The notes under the pieces: model-generated | Seen by the model: the letters and a program-made list of their open reading frames with translations, nothing else | Databases searched by the model: none | Told to the model about the DNA's origin: nothing | In this document: piece by piece, positions 9,499 through 18,567 of the stretch | Layout of the letters: each line of letters begins with the position of its first letter | Position numbering within the stretch: the first letter of the stretch is position 1 | NCBI RefSeq assembly: GCF_963678635.1 | Contig: NC_087070.1 | Span: 5,988,539 to 6,052,538, forward strand | DNA length: 64,000 nucleotides | From: Symsagittifera roscoffensis | Lineage: Eukaryota > Xenacoelomorpha > Acoela > Convolutidae | Direction of reading: 5' to 3' | Position numbers and translations under genes: made by a program

Positions 9499-10469
9499 TG
9501 GATAATTTCAACTTGGATGAATTGCTGGACCTGGCAGAGGCATAGGTAGGACCGATGGTAGATGCGATCTATCGTTGGCTAATGGATCGAGACTTCGCTC
9601 TGGAGGACCCAGAGGTAGTCATGTTGCTGAACGCCCTGATAAACATCTTGGGGCATGACAACCGTGGGGACCGCCCCACAGAAGCCCTCTTGATGGCAGC
9701 ATACGGAGAAAGGAGAGTACTAGACCGCCCGAACATGAGAGTGATGAGGTGGAGAAACGGGGCTCTCTCAGGGAGTGACTTGGCGAATGAGCCTGGATTG
9801 GGAAGTTCTAGGACTTATCAACCAGGTGAAAAGCCTTTGTCCTCCAAGCCCAAGCCTGGGCTGACGAGAATGCATCGAGAAATGAACAGCGAGGCTGCCT
9901 CGTCTGGTTCACCACTGAGAGCAGCTGTGCCATCAAAGAGGGCGAAAGTAGAACAAAGGCTTCAAACGAACCGAATCATGCAAGATCTAGATGGGATGAA
10001 AGACGAGCTAGAAAAGACCAGAAAGGAGCTGGATGAGGTGACTAAGACCATGCTCAGTACGGAGGAAGATAAAGACATGTGGAAGAGATTGTTCGAAGAC
10101 TGCAATAAAAAGCAGGGTGAAGAAATTGAGCGCTTGAGGCGGGATTACAAAGAGCGGATGGCGTTGACAACAGCCTTGGAGAGGGTGATGCCTGCAAGGA
10201 GTGTTCCTCGTGGGCAGTCCCCGATGGAGCTCTTGACGCCTCGAGAGATGAGTCAGACAACGGAAACGCGACACCCGACAACAACAGGTCGAGTGACAAT
10301 CCCGGACCCGAGTGACACCTTGGGTGACCCAGTCGTGGAACAAACGGTGAGGAAGCTGATCGAGACAGCTGGACGACTAGTCGACAACAAGAATGCGCCA
10401 GGTTCCGGGGTGACTGCACCTATGGAACGATCGACGATACGGGCAGAGTACGACTCTCCCAAAGCGTGA
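9499..10469 (+). pseudogene. ORF2 N-terminal part (helical and coiled coil), copy A
   Basis: The ATG at 9,499 (MDNFNLDELLDLAEA) matches the ATG at 35,075 in copy B. A TAG at about 9,544 is a lesion, as copy B has TAT. The rest (9,555-10,469) is open: an alpha-helical N-domain (WLMDRDFALEDPEV, then HDNRGDRPTEALLMAAYG), a Pro/Ser linker, and a coiled coil at about 9,970-10,180 (ELEKTRKELDEVTK). The fold is not recognised. It ends at TGA 10,467-10,469, with the SGNH frame starting at the overlap. Confidence 0.6.
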
Positions 10470-11215
10470 TGACCAGACAGGGAATTAGCGACACAACGCC
10501 ACCAATGGGGAGCTCTAAGGTCCCAGAGAGGAGGATACGAAAGATGCCGGCGAAGAAAGTGTCACGTGTAATAGATGTACAGAAAAACAATCAGTTGAAG
10601 TATAACTTCACAGGAGTTCCAGAGCCAGATTCGAGAGCTTGCTTCAGCCGAGCGACCTGGAAACCGGCAGCGAACCTGCAGCAACCACCCCTAGGGACAT
10701 CGCATCTGATACTGGGAGATAGCTTAGTCAGAGTACTCTCCAACTTGAGGACCTCTTGGGTCACCACGGTGATGGCCTTCGGAGGCGCGACCATAGCCCA
10801 GTTATTTCGGATGGTGGAGTTGATGAACCCAGGGAGAATCCCTAATGTAATGGTCCTAGTTGGGACAAATAACATCTCGAGAAGCTCGAATGAGGAGGAA
10901 GCACTATGGGAATCAATGATGGTGTGCTTGTTTACTTCTCTCTGGCACAAGTTCAACTGCGCGGTACTGACCGTTTGCACTGTGCCAATGAATGCAAGGA
11001 GTTTAACTGCAACAGGGAGAAGGCACAACGAAGGAGTGGTCAGGTGGAATAACATCCTAAGGAATCTCGCAAGTCGGAATGCCGGAAGGATGATCCTCAT
11101 GGACATCGAACATGAGTTGAGAGCTATGGATCAGGCCAGGCTGACTATGGACGGCATCCACTTCGATAATATAGAAGGACAGGCTTGGTTGAACAGAGTC
11201 TTCCGAGAGCGATAG
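10466..11215 (+). CDS. SGNH/GDSL-type hydrolase domain of ORF2, copy A
   Basis: This open stretch of about 249 codons shows the four SGNH blocks in order: I, LILGDSLVRVL with the Ser at 10,721-10,723; II, a Gly in AFGGATIAQL; III, VGTNN with Asn at about 10,868-10,873; V, DGIHFD with Asp at 11,150 and His at 11,159. Esterases, lipases and acetylhydrolases of this family use the Ser-His-Asp set and the Gly/Asn oxyanion hole. All are intact here, though the surrounding polyprotein is broken. The ATG at 10,469 or an upstream fusion are both possible starts; copy B suggests a fusion to the coiled-coil part. A TAG ends it at 11,213-11,215, where copy B reads through. The substrate is unknown. Confidence 0.8.
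   Translation: MMTRQGISDTTPPMGSSKVPERRIRKMPAKKVSRVIDVQKNNQLKYNFTGVPEPDSRACFSRATWKPAANLQQPPLGTSHLILGDSLVRVLSNLRTSWVTTVMAFGGATIAQLFRMVELMNPGRIPNVMVLVGTNNISRSSNEEEALWESMMVCLFTSLWHKFNCAVLTVCTVPMNARSLTATGRRHNEGVVRWNNILRNLASRNAGRMILMDIEHELRAMDQARLTMDGIHFDNIEGQAWLNRVFRER
10589..11026 (+). repeat. 438-bp duplicated SGNH segment, first copy
   Basis: Near-identical to 13,982-14,419 with no gaps and the same length, covering blocks I to III of the SGNH domain. Differences are clustered at the ends (10,621-10,640 and 10,930 onwards); most of the middle is identical. Confidence 0.9.
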
Positions 11216-11218
11216 GAT

Positions 11219-11587
11219 GAGTTGGAAGTAGAACTCTTTGACACAGGAGTGCTAAAGGAGGAGGGAGCATTGAACGAACCTGTGATTACCACCTTGGTGC
11301 CTCCTAGCCTAGAAACACGCTTGGGGACGGTCCCGGCCGTGACGAACTATAGGCAACAGAGCTCTAGCGAACCAGGTCAAAGAACAAACGTTCAAGATCG
11401 GTTGGGAGAAGCGCCAATGAGGAGGACCATTAATCCTAGGAGAATACTAGGGCCTGTCAACCCGAGGGAGGAGACAGCCAGCACCTCGAGATCGGACACG
11501 AGGTCGGAGACGACAAGGACCAGTCGAGAGGAAATACGCCCTAACAGGAGCTCTCTAATGTGGTCGAGGCCAATACCTTCTCCATGA
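11219..11587 (+). CDS. ORF2 linker after the SGNH domain, Ser/Arg/Pro-rich, copy A
   Basis: In frame with the SGNH segment after its TAG. The sequence starts ELEVELFDTGVLKEEG, matched at 36,750 in copy B, and becomes low in complexity with many Ser, Arg, Thr and Pro (SRSDTRSETTRTSREE). It ends at TGA 11,585-11,587. Copy B has a sense codon there and continues into the next segment, so this is a linker inside one large ORF2 protein and not a separate gene. Confidence 0.5.
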   Translation, partial: ELEVELFDTGVLKEEGALNEPVITTLVPPSLETRLGTVPAVTNYRQQSSSEPGQRTNVQDRLGEAPMRRTINPRRILGPVNPREETASTSRSDTRSETTRTSREEIRPNRSSLMWSRPIPSP

Positions 11588-11608
11588 CACATATACAAGG
11601 ATGACCAG

Positions 11609-12099
11609 ATGAAAATGAACCTTCAGACGGTGAGCTTCGCAGTGGATGCCATGAGGATGCTGAACGGAGCAAGGTTATCGGTCAGCGGATTGTACTCGAT
11701 AACAGGAGTGGACTGGTTGATAGCTGCTGGCATAAACTTCAGCTCTACAACTGCATTGAGGTTTGCTGACCTAGAGGTACTGCCCCCTAACAACACAATG
11801 GTACCAGTGAACGCCCGACCGTTACAAGACGTAAAAATGAATCTTGATGAGGGGAATCGAGAAGAGAGACCTGGAACATTTCTGATAACAAGGGCGCCGA
11901 TTGGACAAATGTGAAGATGTTCAGGCAGTTGAACACACCCCCAGGTCATGTGAAAGAAAGAGTGTACCCGAAGCAAGTGAATCAGGAAGGTGATGCCCAA
12001 AGATACGACGAATTGAAAGCGATAAAGAAAGATGAGACCATCTTCGCCGCGTACGACAAAGCAGAAATGAGGAAGGCCAAGATTATGATAGACCTATAA
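11609..12099 (+). pseudogene. ORF2 middle segment, frameshifted, copy A
   Basis: Two stretches, 11,609-11,914 and 11,911-12,099, are colinear with copy B 37,125-37,600. A single missing base at about 11,909 (CAAATGTG against CAACATGTG in copy B) shifts the frame. Readable parts include AVDAMRMLNGARLS, FADLEVLPPNNTMVPVNARP and FAAYDKAEMRKAKI. No domain is recognised. It separates the SGNH domain from the GxND-containing domain. Confidence 0.5.
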
Positions 12100-12130
12100 C
12101 CTATAGATTTATATCGACCTACTGCAATCC

Positions 12131-12894
12131 GTGTCAATGGCTATCGGAGTGCAAAGACAGACGGATATGAACCCAATCACGATCGTGCTTGCTGGCATCA
12201 ACGACCATCTACACAGTAGAGGTTTCCTGAGCAGACTCAGAGTGCCTACAACGGCAGAAAATGCTGTATGGCCAGCAATAAAAGACATCCTCGTGTCAAT
12301 GGGTGAAGTGGTGGATGCGATGAAGGAGGGGTCCTTCACCGGGACGACACCGAGAGTAGTGTTCGCGCTATCTCCGGGGTATACACATCTCCCGGATGGA
12401 CTGAAGTTCGTGTATGCGATCGTGGCCTTGCTTTCCGAAGGGAAATATAATGTAAGCAATGTAATCATATCGGCCCCAAATCGCATGATAGAGATGGAGA
12501 ACCTGAGACCACTCAGGGCTGAGCTACCTGCGGTGTGGTCGCATTGAGAGGATTCAAGGACCATGCGCTACACATTCTGGTGCTGGACGAGGTGCTGGGG
12601 TTGGAATTGTTTAACTTCAGTCGACAGCTCAAACTGAAACCGGGAATAGGCGACGATCATCGATTGATCGTGGCAATGTCGAACGACTTATGGTTCCGAG
12701 GAATGGAAGCAGCAGGAGAAGGAGAGAGAAGGAAAAATTCCCAGGAGACTAGAGCTCACTTGGAGGCGATGCTTTTGAGAACCAAACCAGAGGCTAGTCA
12801 GTGGCTACATCTAACTCCTCGAGTAGCGGCATTGGGTTTGGATGCTTTTGAGCAAGGCCCATTAATGATCAAAAGATCCATGCCTAATTGTTAA
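12131..12894 (+). pseudogene. ORF2 second domain with a GxND motif (SGNH-like?), copy A
   Basis: Two open frames (12,131-12,547 and 12,535-12,894) overlap by a frame change at about 12,540. The first has NPITIVLAGINDHLHSRG: a strand followed by G-I-N-D, the pattern of SGNH block III. Further on come FALSPGYTHLPDGL and, in the second frame, LHILVLDEVLG and IVAMSNDLWFRGM. Copy B has the same in 37,650-38,310. No catalytic Ser block is visible upstream, so this could be an inactive second SGNH-like domain or an unrelated Rossmann-like fold. The unit is clear; its function is not. Confidence 0.45.
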
Positions 12895-13487
12895 AGGAGG
12901 TGAATCTGGCGGAGAATGCTGAAGAAAAGACAGCCGAATTCGTAAACAGAGTGTGCCAAGTTACCCTGGAAACTTTCTGGACTGAGAAGGTAAAGGGAGA
13001 AGAAGGCTTCGAACGGACTGATAGCATGCTGGAAGGGCTGGGAACCGGATGGACCGCGTCCTTCTTGGCAAAAGTCTATCCGAAACTCTCTCGTTACTTG
13101 ATAAAGGAATTCCTCCAAGCAGTAGTAGAAGTGTCGATTGTGGAACTACTAGCCTTGTTCGTGACGTTTGGAGCAGAGCGCTTGGTGAAGGGACCGGTGA
13201 TACTAATCATCGAAGGAATCCAAAACTTGCGGTTAGATGGGCTTCTAACACTGATTGCGATTACCCATGGAAACTTGGGAGGACTAATGAAACTGACACG
13301 TTACCCGGAACAGATGATAGAGAATGTGAAGAAATTTGATGTGAAGAAAGCCACAGATTCGTGGAATAAGATAAGAGATCTGAGACACACTCTTATCCAG
13401 TATCTCTTGCAGCAAAATCGCTTTGGAACGGGAGAGGATGAGACGATTGAGAGGGAGGAAGACGTGTTGGGGGCATGCTGCTACTAA
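12888..13487 (+). CDS. ORF2 unknown helical domain, copy A
   Basis: An open stretch of 199 codons colinear with copy B 38,455-39,060. It is helical with a moderately hydrophobic middle (SIVELLALFVTFGAERLVKGPVILIIEGIQ) that is too interrupted to be called a membrane segment. The end (LLQQNRFGTGEDETIEREED) is well conserved with copy B. The frame is lost near 13,470, where copy B continues through RRHVGGMP. No family is recognised. Confidence 0.45.
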   Translation: MLKEVNLAENAEEKTAEFVNRVCQVTLETFWTEKVKGEEGFERTDSMLEGLGTGWTASFLAKVYPKLSRYLIKEFLQAVVEVSIVELLALFVTFGAERLVKGPVILIIEGIQNLRLDGLLTLIAITHGNLGGLMKLTRYPEQMIENVKKFDVKKATDSWNKIRDLRHTLIQYLLQQNRFGTGEDETIEREEDVLGACCY

Positions 13488-14425
13488 CTGATCTAAGCTT
13501 GGCTATGAGGACCGATCCCTTAGCGTTGATCAGGGGAGCCACAGAGTTTGTGACAGTGATTTATGGACCAGCAGTCACGTTTGCGTTCCCTGATGTCAAG
13601 GGGGAAGCATACAGGAGGTCGGTGCTGCATCTGAACCTCATATCAGCAGTGGACGGTAGTGCGCTGAACTGGTGTGAGGAGCACGTATTGCGGGAGCTCA
13701 TGAGCGAAGATCTGTTATTTGCGAAAATATCAGAGCCAGAGATGACAGTCATCAATTTTGACGATCACTTCCGTGATCGCATGGGAGAAGTAGAAAGAGG
13801 ACACATCGAGGTGTTTCCGAAGCTTTGGAATCTGAGACCCTATGATAAAACGAATGGTGAGATAACCAGAGTGCCTCGTCTCACTGCAGCATATCACAAG
13901 GTGAGAGAAGAGACGAAGGATTGGGGTGATTACGAGAAGCTGCCAGTCAACCCGAAACCTGGCGCATTCATGTTGGCCACTAATCAGTTGAAGTATAACT
14001 TCACAGGAGTTCCGGAGGCGGATCCGAGAGCTTGCTTCAGCCGAGCGACCTGGAAACCGGCAGCGAACCTGCAGCAACCACCCCTAGGGACATCGCATCT
14101 GATACTGGGAGATAGCTTAGTCAGAGTACTCTCCAACTTGAGGACCTCTTGGGTCACCACGGTGATGGCCTTCGGAGGCGCGACCATAGCCCAGTTATTT
14201 CGGATGGTGGAGTTGATGAACCCAGGGAGAATCCCTAATGTAATGGTCCTAGTTGGGACAAATAACATCTCGAGAAGCTCGAATGAGGAGGAAGCACTAT
14301 GGGAATCAATGATGGTGTGCTTGTTTACTACCCCCTGGCAGAAATTCAACTGCGCGGTACTGACCGTTTGCACTGTGCCAATGAACACGAGGACATTGAC
14401 TGCAGCAGGGAAAAGGCACCGATGA
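13475..14425 (+). CDS. ORF2 unknown domain fused in frame to a second SGNH half-domain, copy A
   Basis: The first 165 codons (LSLAMRTDPLALIRGATEF ... EVFPKLWNLRPYDKT) match copy B 39,060-39,530. At about 13,950 the sequence leaves copy B, and from 13,982 it is a near-identical copy of the SGNH segment at 10,589-11,026, in frame. The duplicate holds blocks I-III (GDS at about 14,114, VGTNN at about 14,258) but ends before block V, so it cannot form a complete catalytic site. It is followed at 14,420 by ORF3 module T4. The join looks like a recombination or conversion product that also removed the rest of ORF2 and most of ORF3. Confidence 0.6.
   Translation: MLLLTDLSLAMRTDPLALIRGATEFVTVIYGPAVTFAFPDVKGEAYRRSVLHLNLISAVDGSALNWCEEHVLRELMSEDLLFAKISEPEMTVINFDDHFRDRMGEVERGHIEVFPKLWNLRPYDKTNGEITRVPRLTAAYHKVREETKDWGDYEKLPVNPKPGAFMLATNQLKYNFTGVPEADPRACFSRATWKPAANLQQPPLGTSHLILGDSLVRVLSNLRTSWVTTVMAFGGATIAQLFRMVELMNPGRIPNVMVLVGTNNISRSSNEEEALWESMMVCLFTTPWQKFNCAVLTVCTVPMNTRTLTAAGKRHR
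13982..14419 (+). repeat. 438-bp duplicated SGNH segment, second copy
   Basis: Gap-free duplicate of 10,589-11,026. It sits exactly between the truncated ORF2 domain and ORF3 module T4. Confidence 0.9.
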
Positions 14426-14976
14426 GAGAACAATTGCAGAATTTGGATTGTCTAAAAGATTAAAATATTTTTGAGACAATAAGCAAGATTCTGAACATTC
14501 CGATGGAAGTGAAAAAGATATGGGCAAGGAGACGACTGATGCCATGGTTTAGAGCCAACATGACTGCATGGTTGTACGAATATGCCAAGAAGCATATATC
14601 GAAGCACGGCAGAGTGTACAGTGTGTATCAGCTGGACATTGGGGCAGGAGCTTTCAAGCGAGCTTTCGTGACTCATCGGAATGCAGTGACCACCGCTGTA
14701 AAGAGAGTTTCCAGGACAAGTGAACGTAATGGAAGGGAGAAAGAAGAGATGCTGAAGGAAGATTTGGAGAGAAAAGTGACGTTGTGCCTTCACAATAGCT
14801 TCTGCAGAAACAGAGAATCTAATGTAGATCCCCTACCTTGTTGTAAACAAAAGGTAGAAGAGCAGAAGTGTTGGAGGACTGCTTCCAACAGCGTCAGAAT
14901 AGCTATCGATGTGTTGCAAGACACAGAAACTGAAAGTGCAGAGTCAAAGTCACAGGACGAGGAGATGAAGCATTGA
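14426..14976 (+). CDS. ORF3 C-terminal module T4, copy A
   Basis: The open part is 14,503-14,976; matching sequence begins at about 14,426 with a TAA near 14,461. Conserved features are WARRRLMPWFRANMTAWLYEY, a basic helical segment (FKRAFVTHRNAVTTAVKRV), LCLHNSFCRNRES with two Cys, and an acidic tail. Copy B has five further versions and the diverged minus-strand family has another (61,337-61,813), so this is a real protein module. No known family is recognised. Unlike most copy B versions, this one has CAA instead of TAA after DPLPCCK. Confidence 0.6.
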
Positions 14977-16128
14977 CAAATGGCCGAAAAACAAGATGCC
15001 AAAAGAAAGAAAATTAGAAGATTTTAAAAGTTTTAGAACTTCTAAACGACAAAGAAAGGAAGAAACAAAGAAGAGCCAAAAGAGAAGAAGTTAAAACGCA
15101 GAATTTTTGTATGTGTGTGACAAAAATTCAAGTGAGAAACTAAGCAACCAAGTTGTAACTGAAAGAAAACATTTAGTTGAGTTTTGAACGGTAAAGAATT
15201 TGTTGCATTTATAAATTTGTAGTTTGATTTTAGTTAGTGGCTTTAGAGACACTTACTATTTATTTAGAAAGGCTTGAGTAAAGATTATATTTGAATATTC
15301 CAGCCTGCATGATTGTTTTTAATCAACTAGGAAAACTGATCACTTTGTGGTGACATGAAAGGCTTGGGTAATCTCTTGAAGAGGGAGATTGTTTCATTGT
15401 TCTTTCTCATCACCAAGTTCCTTGATTTTAATACTCAAGATCGATAACAACTAAATTTCCGAAAGGAAGAAGCATAGTATGATAATTTTAGTTTGTTGGT
15501 TGGCAGGACTGTCCTGCAATCTAACACTTTTTAAAACCTAGGAGAAAAGTTTTAAATCAGGGCAATGACGTTGGAAGTCAGAAAAAATGTTTTATCTTAA
15601 GTCATATCCTCAAAGTGCAGATTAGTGAAAAAATTTGTAAGGCTGTACTAGTGTAGTATGATGCCATTTATATTCTGCAGTGAGTCAATATGACGTGGAT
15701 AAGAGTAATTTCGTGCATTTTATAAATTCTGTTCGATGACACTGTACTATTTTTACGAACAATGCGAGATCCAATGGGGACATTGACAGGGCTGTCCGGG
15801 GAGTATGTGACATTCGACCAGAATGAACGAAAATTCAGAATTGGCGATTTCGAATACTTAGCAGCTAACCTTCCGAAATGACAGTTTTCAAAGATAAGTG
15901 ACGTTATTGGGACGATTAGTCGAACGGTGAAGGTCAAGATATTCTGGTATTTTGAAATTGTAAAAATTCGAATTGAGAAGTCGCACTTCTGAGAAACGGC
16001 AAAAACCGCTTTTTTGGAAGAAAACCAGAAGAAAATCAGAACAACAACAGTTGCGACGAAGATAACTACGAGAAAATAGAATATCGGAATCGAAGAAAAC
16101 AGAAGAGTTAGCAGAGACCGTTCCGAGT
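14977..16128 (+). other. 3' untranslated region of copy A
   Basis: Runs from the ORF3 stop to the LTR. The segment TGGCTTTAGAGACACTTACT (about 15,239) and following bases recur at about 45,650, 47,900, 51,117 and 57,265 in copy B. A small-ORF module lies at 15,677-15,840. The last 200 bp before the LTR are purine-rich, as expected for a plus-strand priming region, though no single polypurine tract stands out. Confidence 0.6.
15677..15840 (+). pseudogene. 3' small-ORF module, decayed, copy A
   Basis: Follows ATTCTGCAG, a 3' splice-site-like sequence, and reads YDVDKSNFVHFINSVR, then a TGA where the copies in B have Trp, then HCTIF...DIDRAVRGVCDIRPE before losing similarity. See the better copies at 46,090-46,292 and 48,304-48,507. 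Confidence 0.45.
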
Positions 16129-16708
16129 TGCAACGATTGTGTCGCTACAATCGTTGCGAGGCCGTTCACAACAACGTTGAAGGATAGAAAAACAGCCTTC
16201 CGGAAGGAAAATGAGGTTGTTATTTCTCCGGATTTAGGAATCCGGAATTTGAACTGAAACTGTTTTATGTAAATTTTTAGCTTCCCGGTTATGTCCTGAA
16301 TTGATTTTATTTAACATCTGAAGTCATTTTATGACGATGAGAAGCTAGAAGTTGGAGGAAAGGGTTGATCCTTCTTCGACGGAGATGATGACTTTTATCT
16401 ACTGAACAAAAACAATCGTAATATAATAAATAGTAGTAGCTCTGTTTTAGGAGTGACCTCGTGATCTGGGGATACTGAGACCCAGCCATGAGCTCACTAA
16501 TTCTGCATGTAAGTAAGTTAGCTTGAGCGTTCTGGTCGAAGCCGGAGAACAGTAACGTTTTTGTTGACCCGATGTTAGAAAGACCACCAAAAGAACTGGC
16601 TTTGGTAGAGACGGTGAAAAGCATGTAGAGCTCTGTTTAGACGTTGGCCAGTCGTCTTAGAACCTAGCTTTATTTTCCGTCGATATGTACTTCCGGGCGA
16701 ATGTTACA
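16129..16708 (+). repeat. LTR-1: 3' LTR of copy A (580 bp)
   Basis: Starts TGCAAC and ends GTTACA. It aligns along its length with LTR-2 (16,709-16,801 plus 21,167-21,680) and LTR-3 (58,144-58,739). The first bases form an inverted repeat (CAACGATTGT, loop, ACAATCGTTG). An AATAAA lies near 16,424. It is the most diverged of the three LTRs, for example in the segment around 16,310-16,340, which fits a separate insertion from copy B. Confidence 0.8.
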
Positions 16709-16801
16709 ACCGAAGACTTCCCGAGAATTAGGAAGTGTATTGGGACGATTTTACCAGCCTTCGGGAAGGAAGATAAGACCACTCTTCGTCCGGATTCCTA
16801 T
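16709..16801 (+). repeat. LTR-2, left part: 5' LTR of copy B, cut by copia
   Basis: Begins ACCGAAGACTTCCCGAGAAT, matching LTR-3 from about 58,171, so the first 27 bases (the terminal hairpin) are missing. It directly abuts the end of LTR-1 with no host DNA between. It ends where the copia LTR starts. Confidence 0.75.
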
Positions 16802-16941
16802 TGATGTCATTTAAAAAGTAGAAGTTATAAGTCAATATTGATTCACTCCTTTCTCGAATATAGTAATTACAATTTCGTTTAGAGTCTTTTGTTTCTAAAC
16901 AACCATGTTTAAAAATTGACCGATCACAGACGAGTATTTCA
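16802..16941 (-). repeat. Copia LTR (3' LTR in element orientation), 140 bp
   Basis: On the minus strand it reads TGAAATACTCGTC to TGACATCA, TG...CA. It matches 21,026-21,166 with few differences. Just inside it, 16,944-16,952 reads GGGGGAA-type purines on the minus strand, a good polypurine tract. Confidence 0.8.
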
Positions 16942-17016
16942 ACGTTCCCCCTCGATAGGCACTTCCAAAGAGTAGCTCGCAAATCTAGGCAAAACGAATA
17001 CGTGAACGTCCTTTTT

Positions 17017-17523
17017 TCAGAACATCCGCAACCATAATTGTAGTGAAAGATATTTTAACGTCATCTTACCAGAGCGAATTTGTTCTCGTACAAAGAGTAC
17101 TTTACTGCCGATATGATTGGCTCTCGATCTTGAAGCTGTTTCATGAGCTACACAGATTGCTCCTTGGTTTTCACTAAACAAAATAGGGAGAGTAGTTTTA
17201 TAGTTAACACTCTCAAATACATGTTCCAGGAACAAAACTTCCTGAGCCAAGGCCGATAGAGCCATATATTCCAATTCATATGTAGATAATGATACCGAAC
17301 GTTGTTTAGCAGTTCGCCAAAATACCGGTGAGTCTGACTCATTTAATTTAATAACCATGCCAGATACAGATTTTTTGATCTTTACGTCACTTGCCCAATC
17401 GGCATCACTGTACGCAAAAGTACCTAGACCATTATCATGTCGTGAACAGAAAGGTAAAAATTCGTGCCCCTTAAATGTGTTCGTTTTGCTGCAATAAAAT
17501 TTTTCACTGTTGGACTTTTGCAC
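17017..17523 (-). pseudogene. pol: Copia RNase H
   Basis: Reads AYSDADWASDVKIKKSVSGM, then WRTAKQRSVSLSTYELEYMALSA and EQIRSGKMTLKYLS. These are the hallmark RNase H blocks of copia Pol with acidic residues in place; RNase H removes the RNA strand during reverse transcription. The N-terminal portion joins the end of RT (17,424-17,663: LAVTTRPDVTFAVNLLS) in another frame. Confidence 0.85.
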
Positions 17524-18329
17524 GCTTGAGAGAGTAGGTTTACTGCAAAAGTAACATCCGGCCTAGTTGTTACAGCTAAGTACAATAAAACCCCCAAAAA
17601 CTGCTGAAAAAGGGAATAATCTATTAGACTTCTATCATCAGTTGCATTTTTAGATGTAACCACAGGTTCTTAAACCGGTTTGCAATTTTGCATCTTCCAT
17701 TTTTTGATTCAATTTTTGACGTAACTTTCTTGAGAAAGTTTTATACTTTTTCTTAAGTAACCATATTCCAAGGAAATTTTTTATAGAAACTGATTCCAAG
17801 CTAGACTCGCTTGTTTTAAACCGTAAATACATTTATTGAGCTTGCATACATCACGTTCACCAGGCTCAAAACCACGAAGTTGCTCAATGAAAAATTGCAT
17901 CCTTTAAAGTAGAATTCAAAAAAGCTGCTTTGACATCAATTTATCGCATTTTTAAACCATGTTGTGTTGCAATGGCAAAAAATGAGCGAATTACTGTCAT
18001 ACTAATAGTAGATGAAAATGTATCAGTATAATTTTTCCATAAATTTGACTAACTCCCTTAGCCACGTAACGTGCCTTATATTGTTCAATTGAACCATTGC
18101 TTTTACGCCTTATATCAAAAGCCCATTTCCCTTTCGTTAATGGTTTTCCAGAAGCTAAAGCCACAGGATCCCATCTTTTATTTTCCACAAAACTTTTGAA
18201 ATCATTTTGCATTGCAGCTTGCCATTTTTCAGCATCAGCTGAAAAAATTGCTTCCTCATAATTAAGTGGAACATTGCCATTGACGCTAGCAGCCATTGCA
18301 AAATAGTTTTCATCAGTAGAAAAAATCAT
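17424..18329 (-). pseudogene. pol: Copia reverse transcriptase, several fragments
   Basis: The N-terminal RT block is at 17,997-18,329 (NYEEAIFSADAEKWQAAMQ ... YKARYVAKGVSQ). Motif A reads IDVKAAFLN near 17,920, and the C-terminal block at 17,424-17,663 contains YLAVTTRPDVTFAVN. Between 17,650 and 17,832 the sequence reads FLGIWLLKKKYKTFS, a block that normally follows the YxDD motif, which I cannot find; it is probably deleted. The enzyme cannot be active. Confidence 0.8.
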
Positions 18330-18567
18330 AATCGTAGTGCCATGCAGGTCTTCGAATCATCCGACCAGCCATATTAAATGTAGGAATGTCAAGTCCCAAA
18401 GCAGTAGAATGTTCCTCATTACTCAAAGATTGTTCTCTTAAATTAGATGATGTAGAACGTTTCGGTGAAAATGTATTCAACTGTCAGGAGTGGTGGAAGT
18501 AGTGTTTTGCAGATTGCCTGAGTGTGAGGACATCAGATATATCAAATTCATTGTGAGTTGTGTGTTT

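Noticed and set aside
12888-13487. Membrane (env-like) protein in ORF2
   Set aside because: The hydrophobic stretch is interrupted by charged residues, and no signal peptide, glycosylation cluster or fusion peptide is visible.
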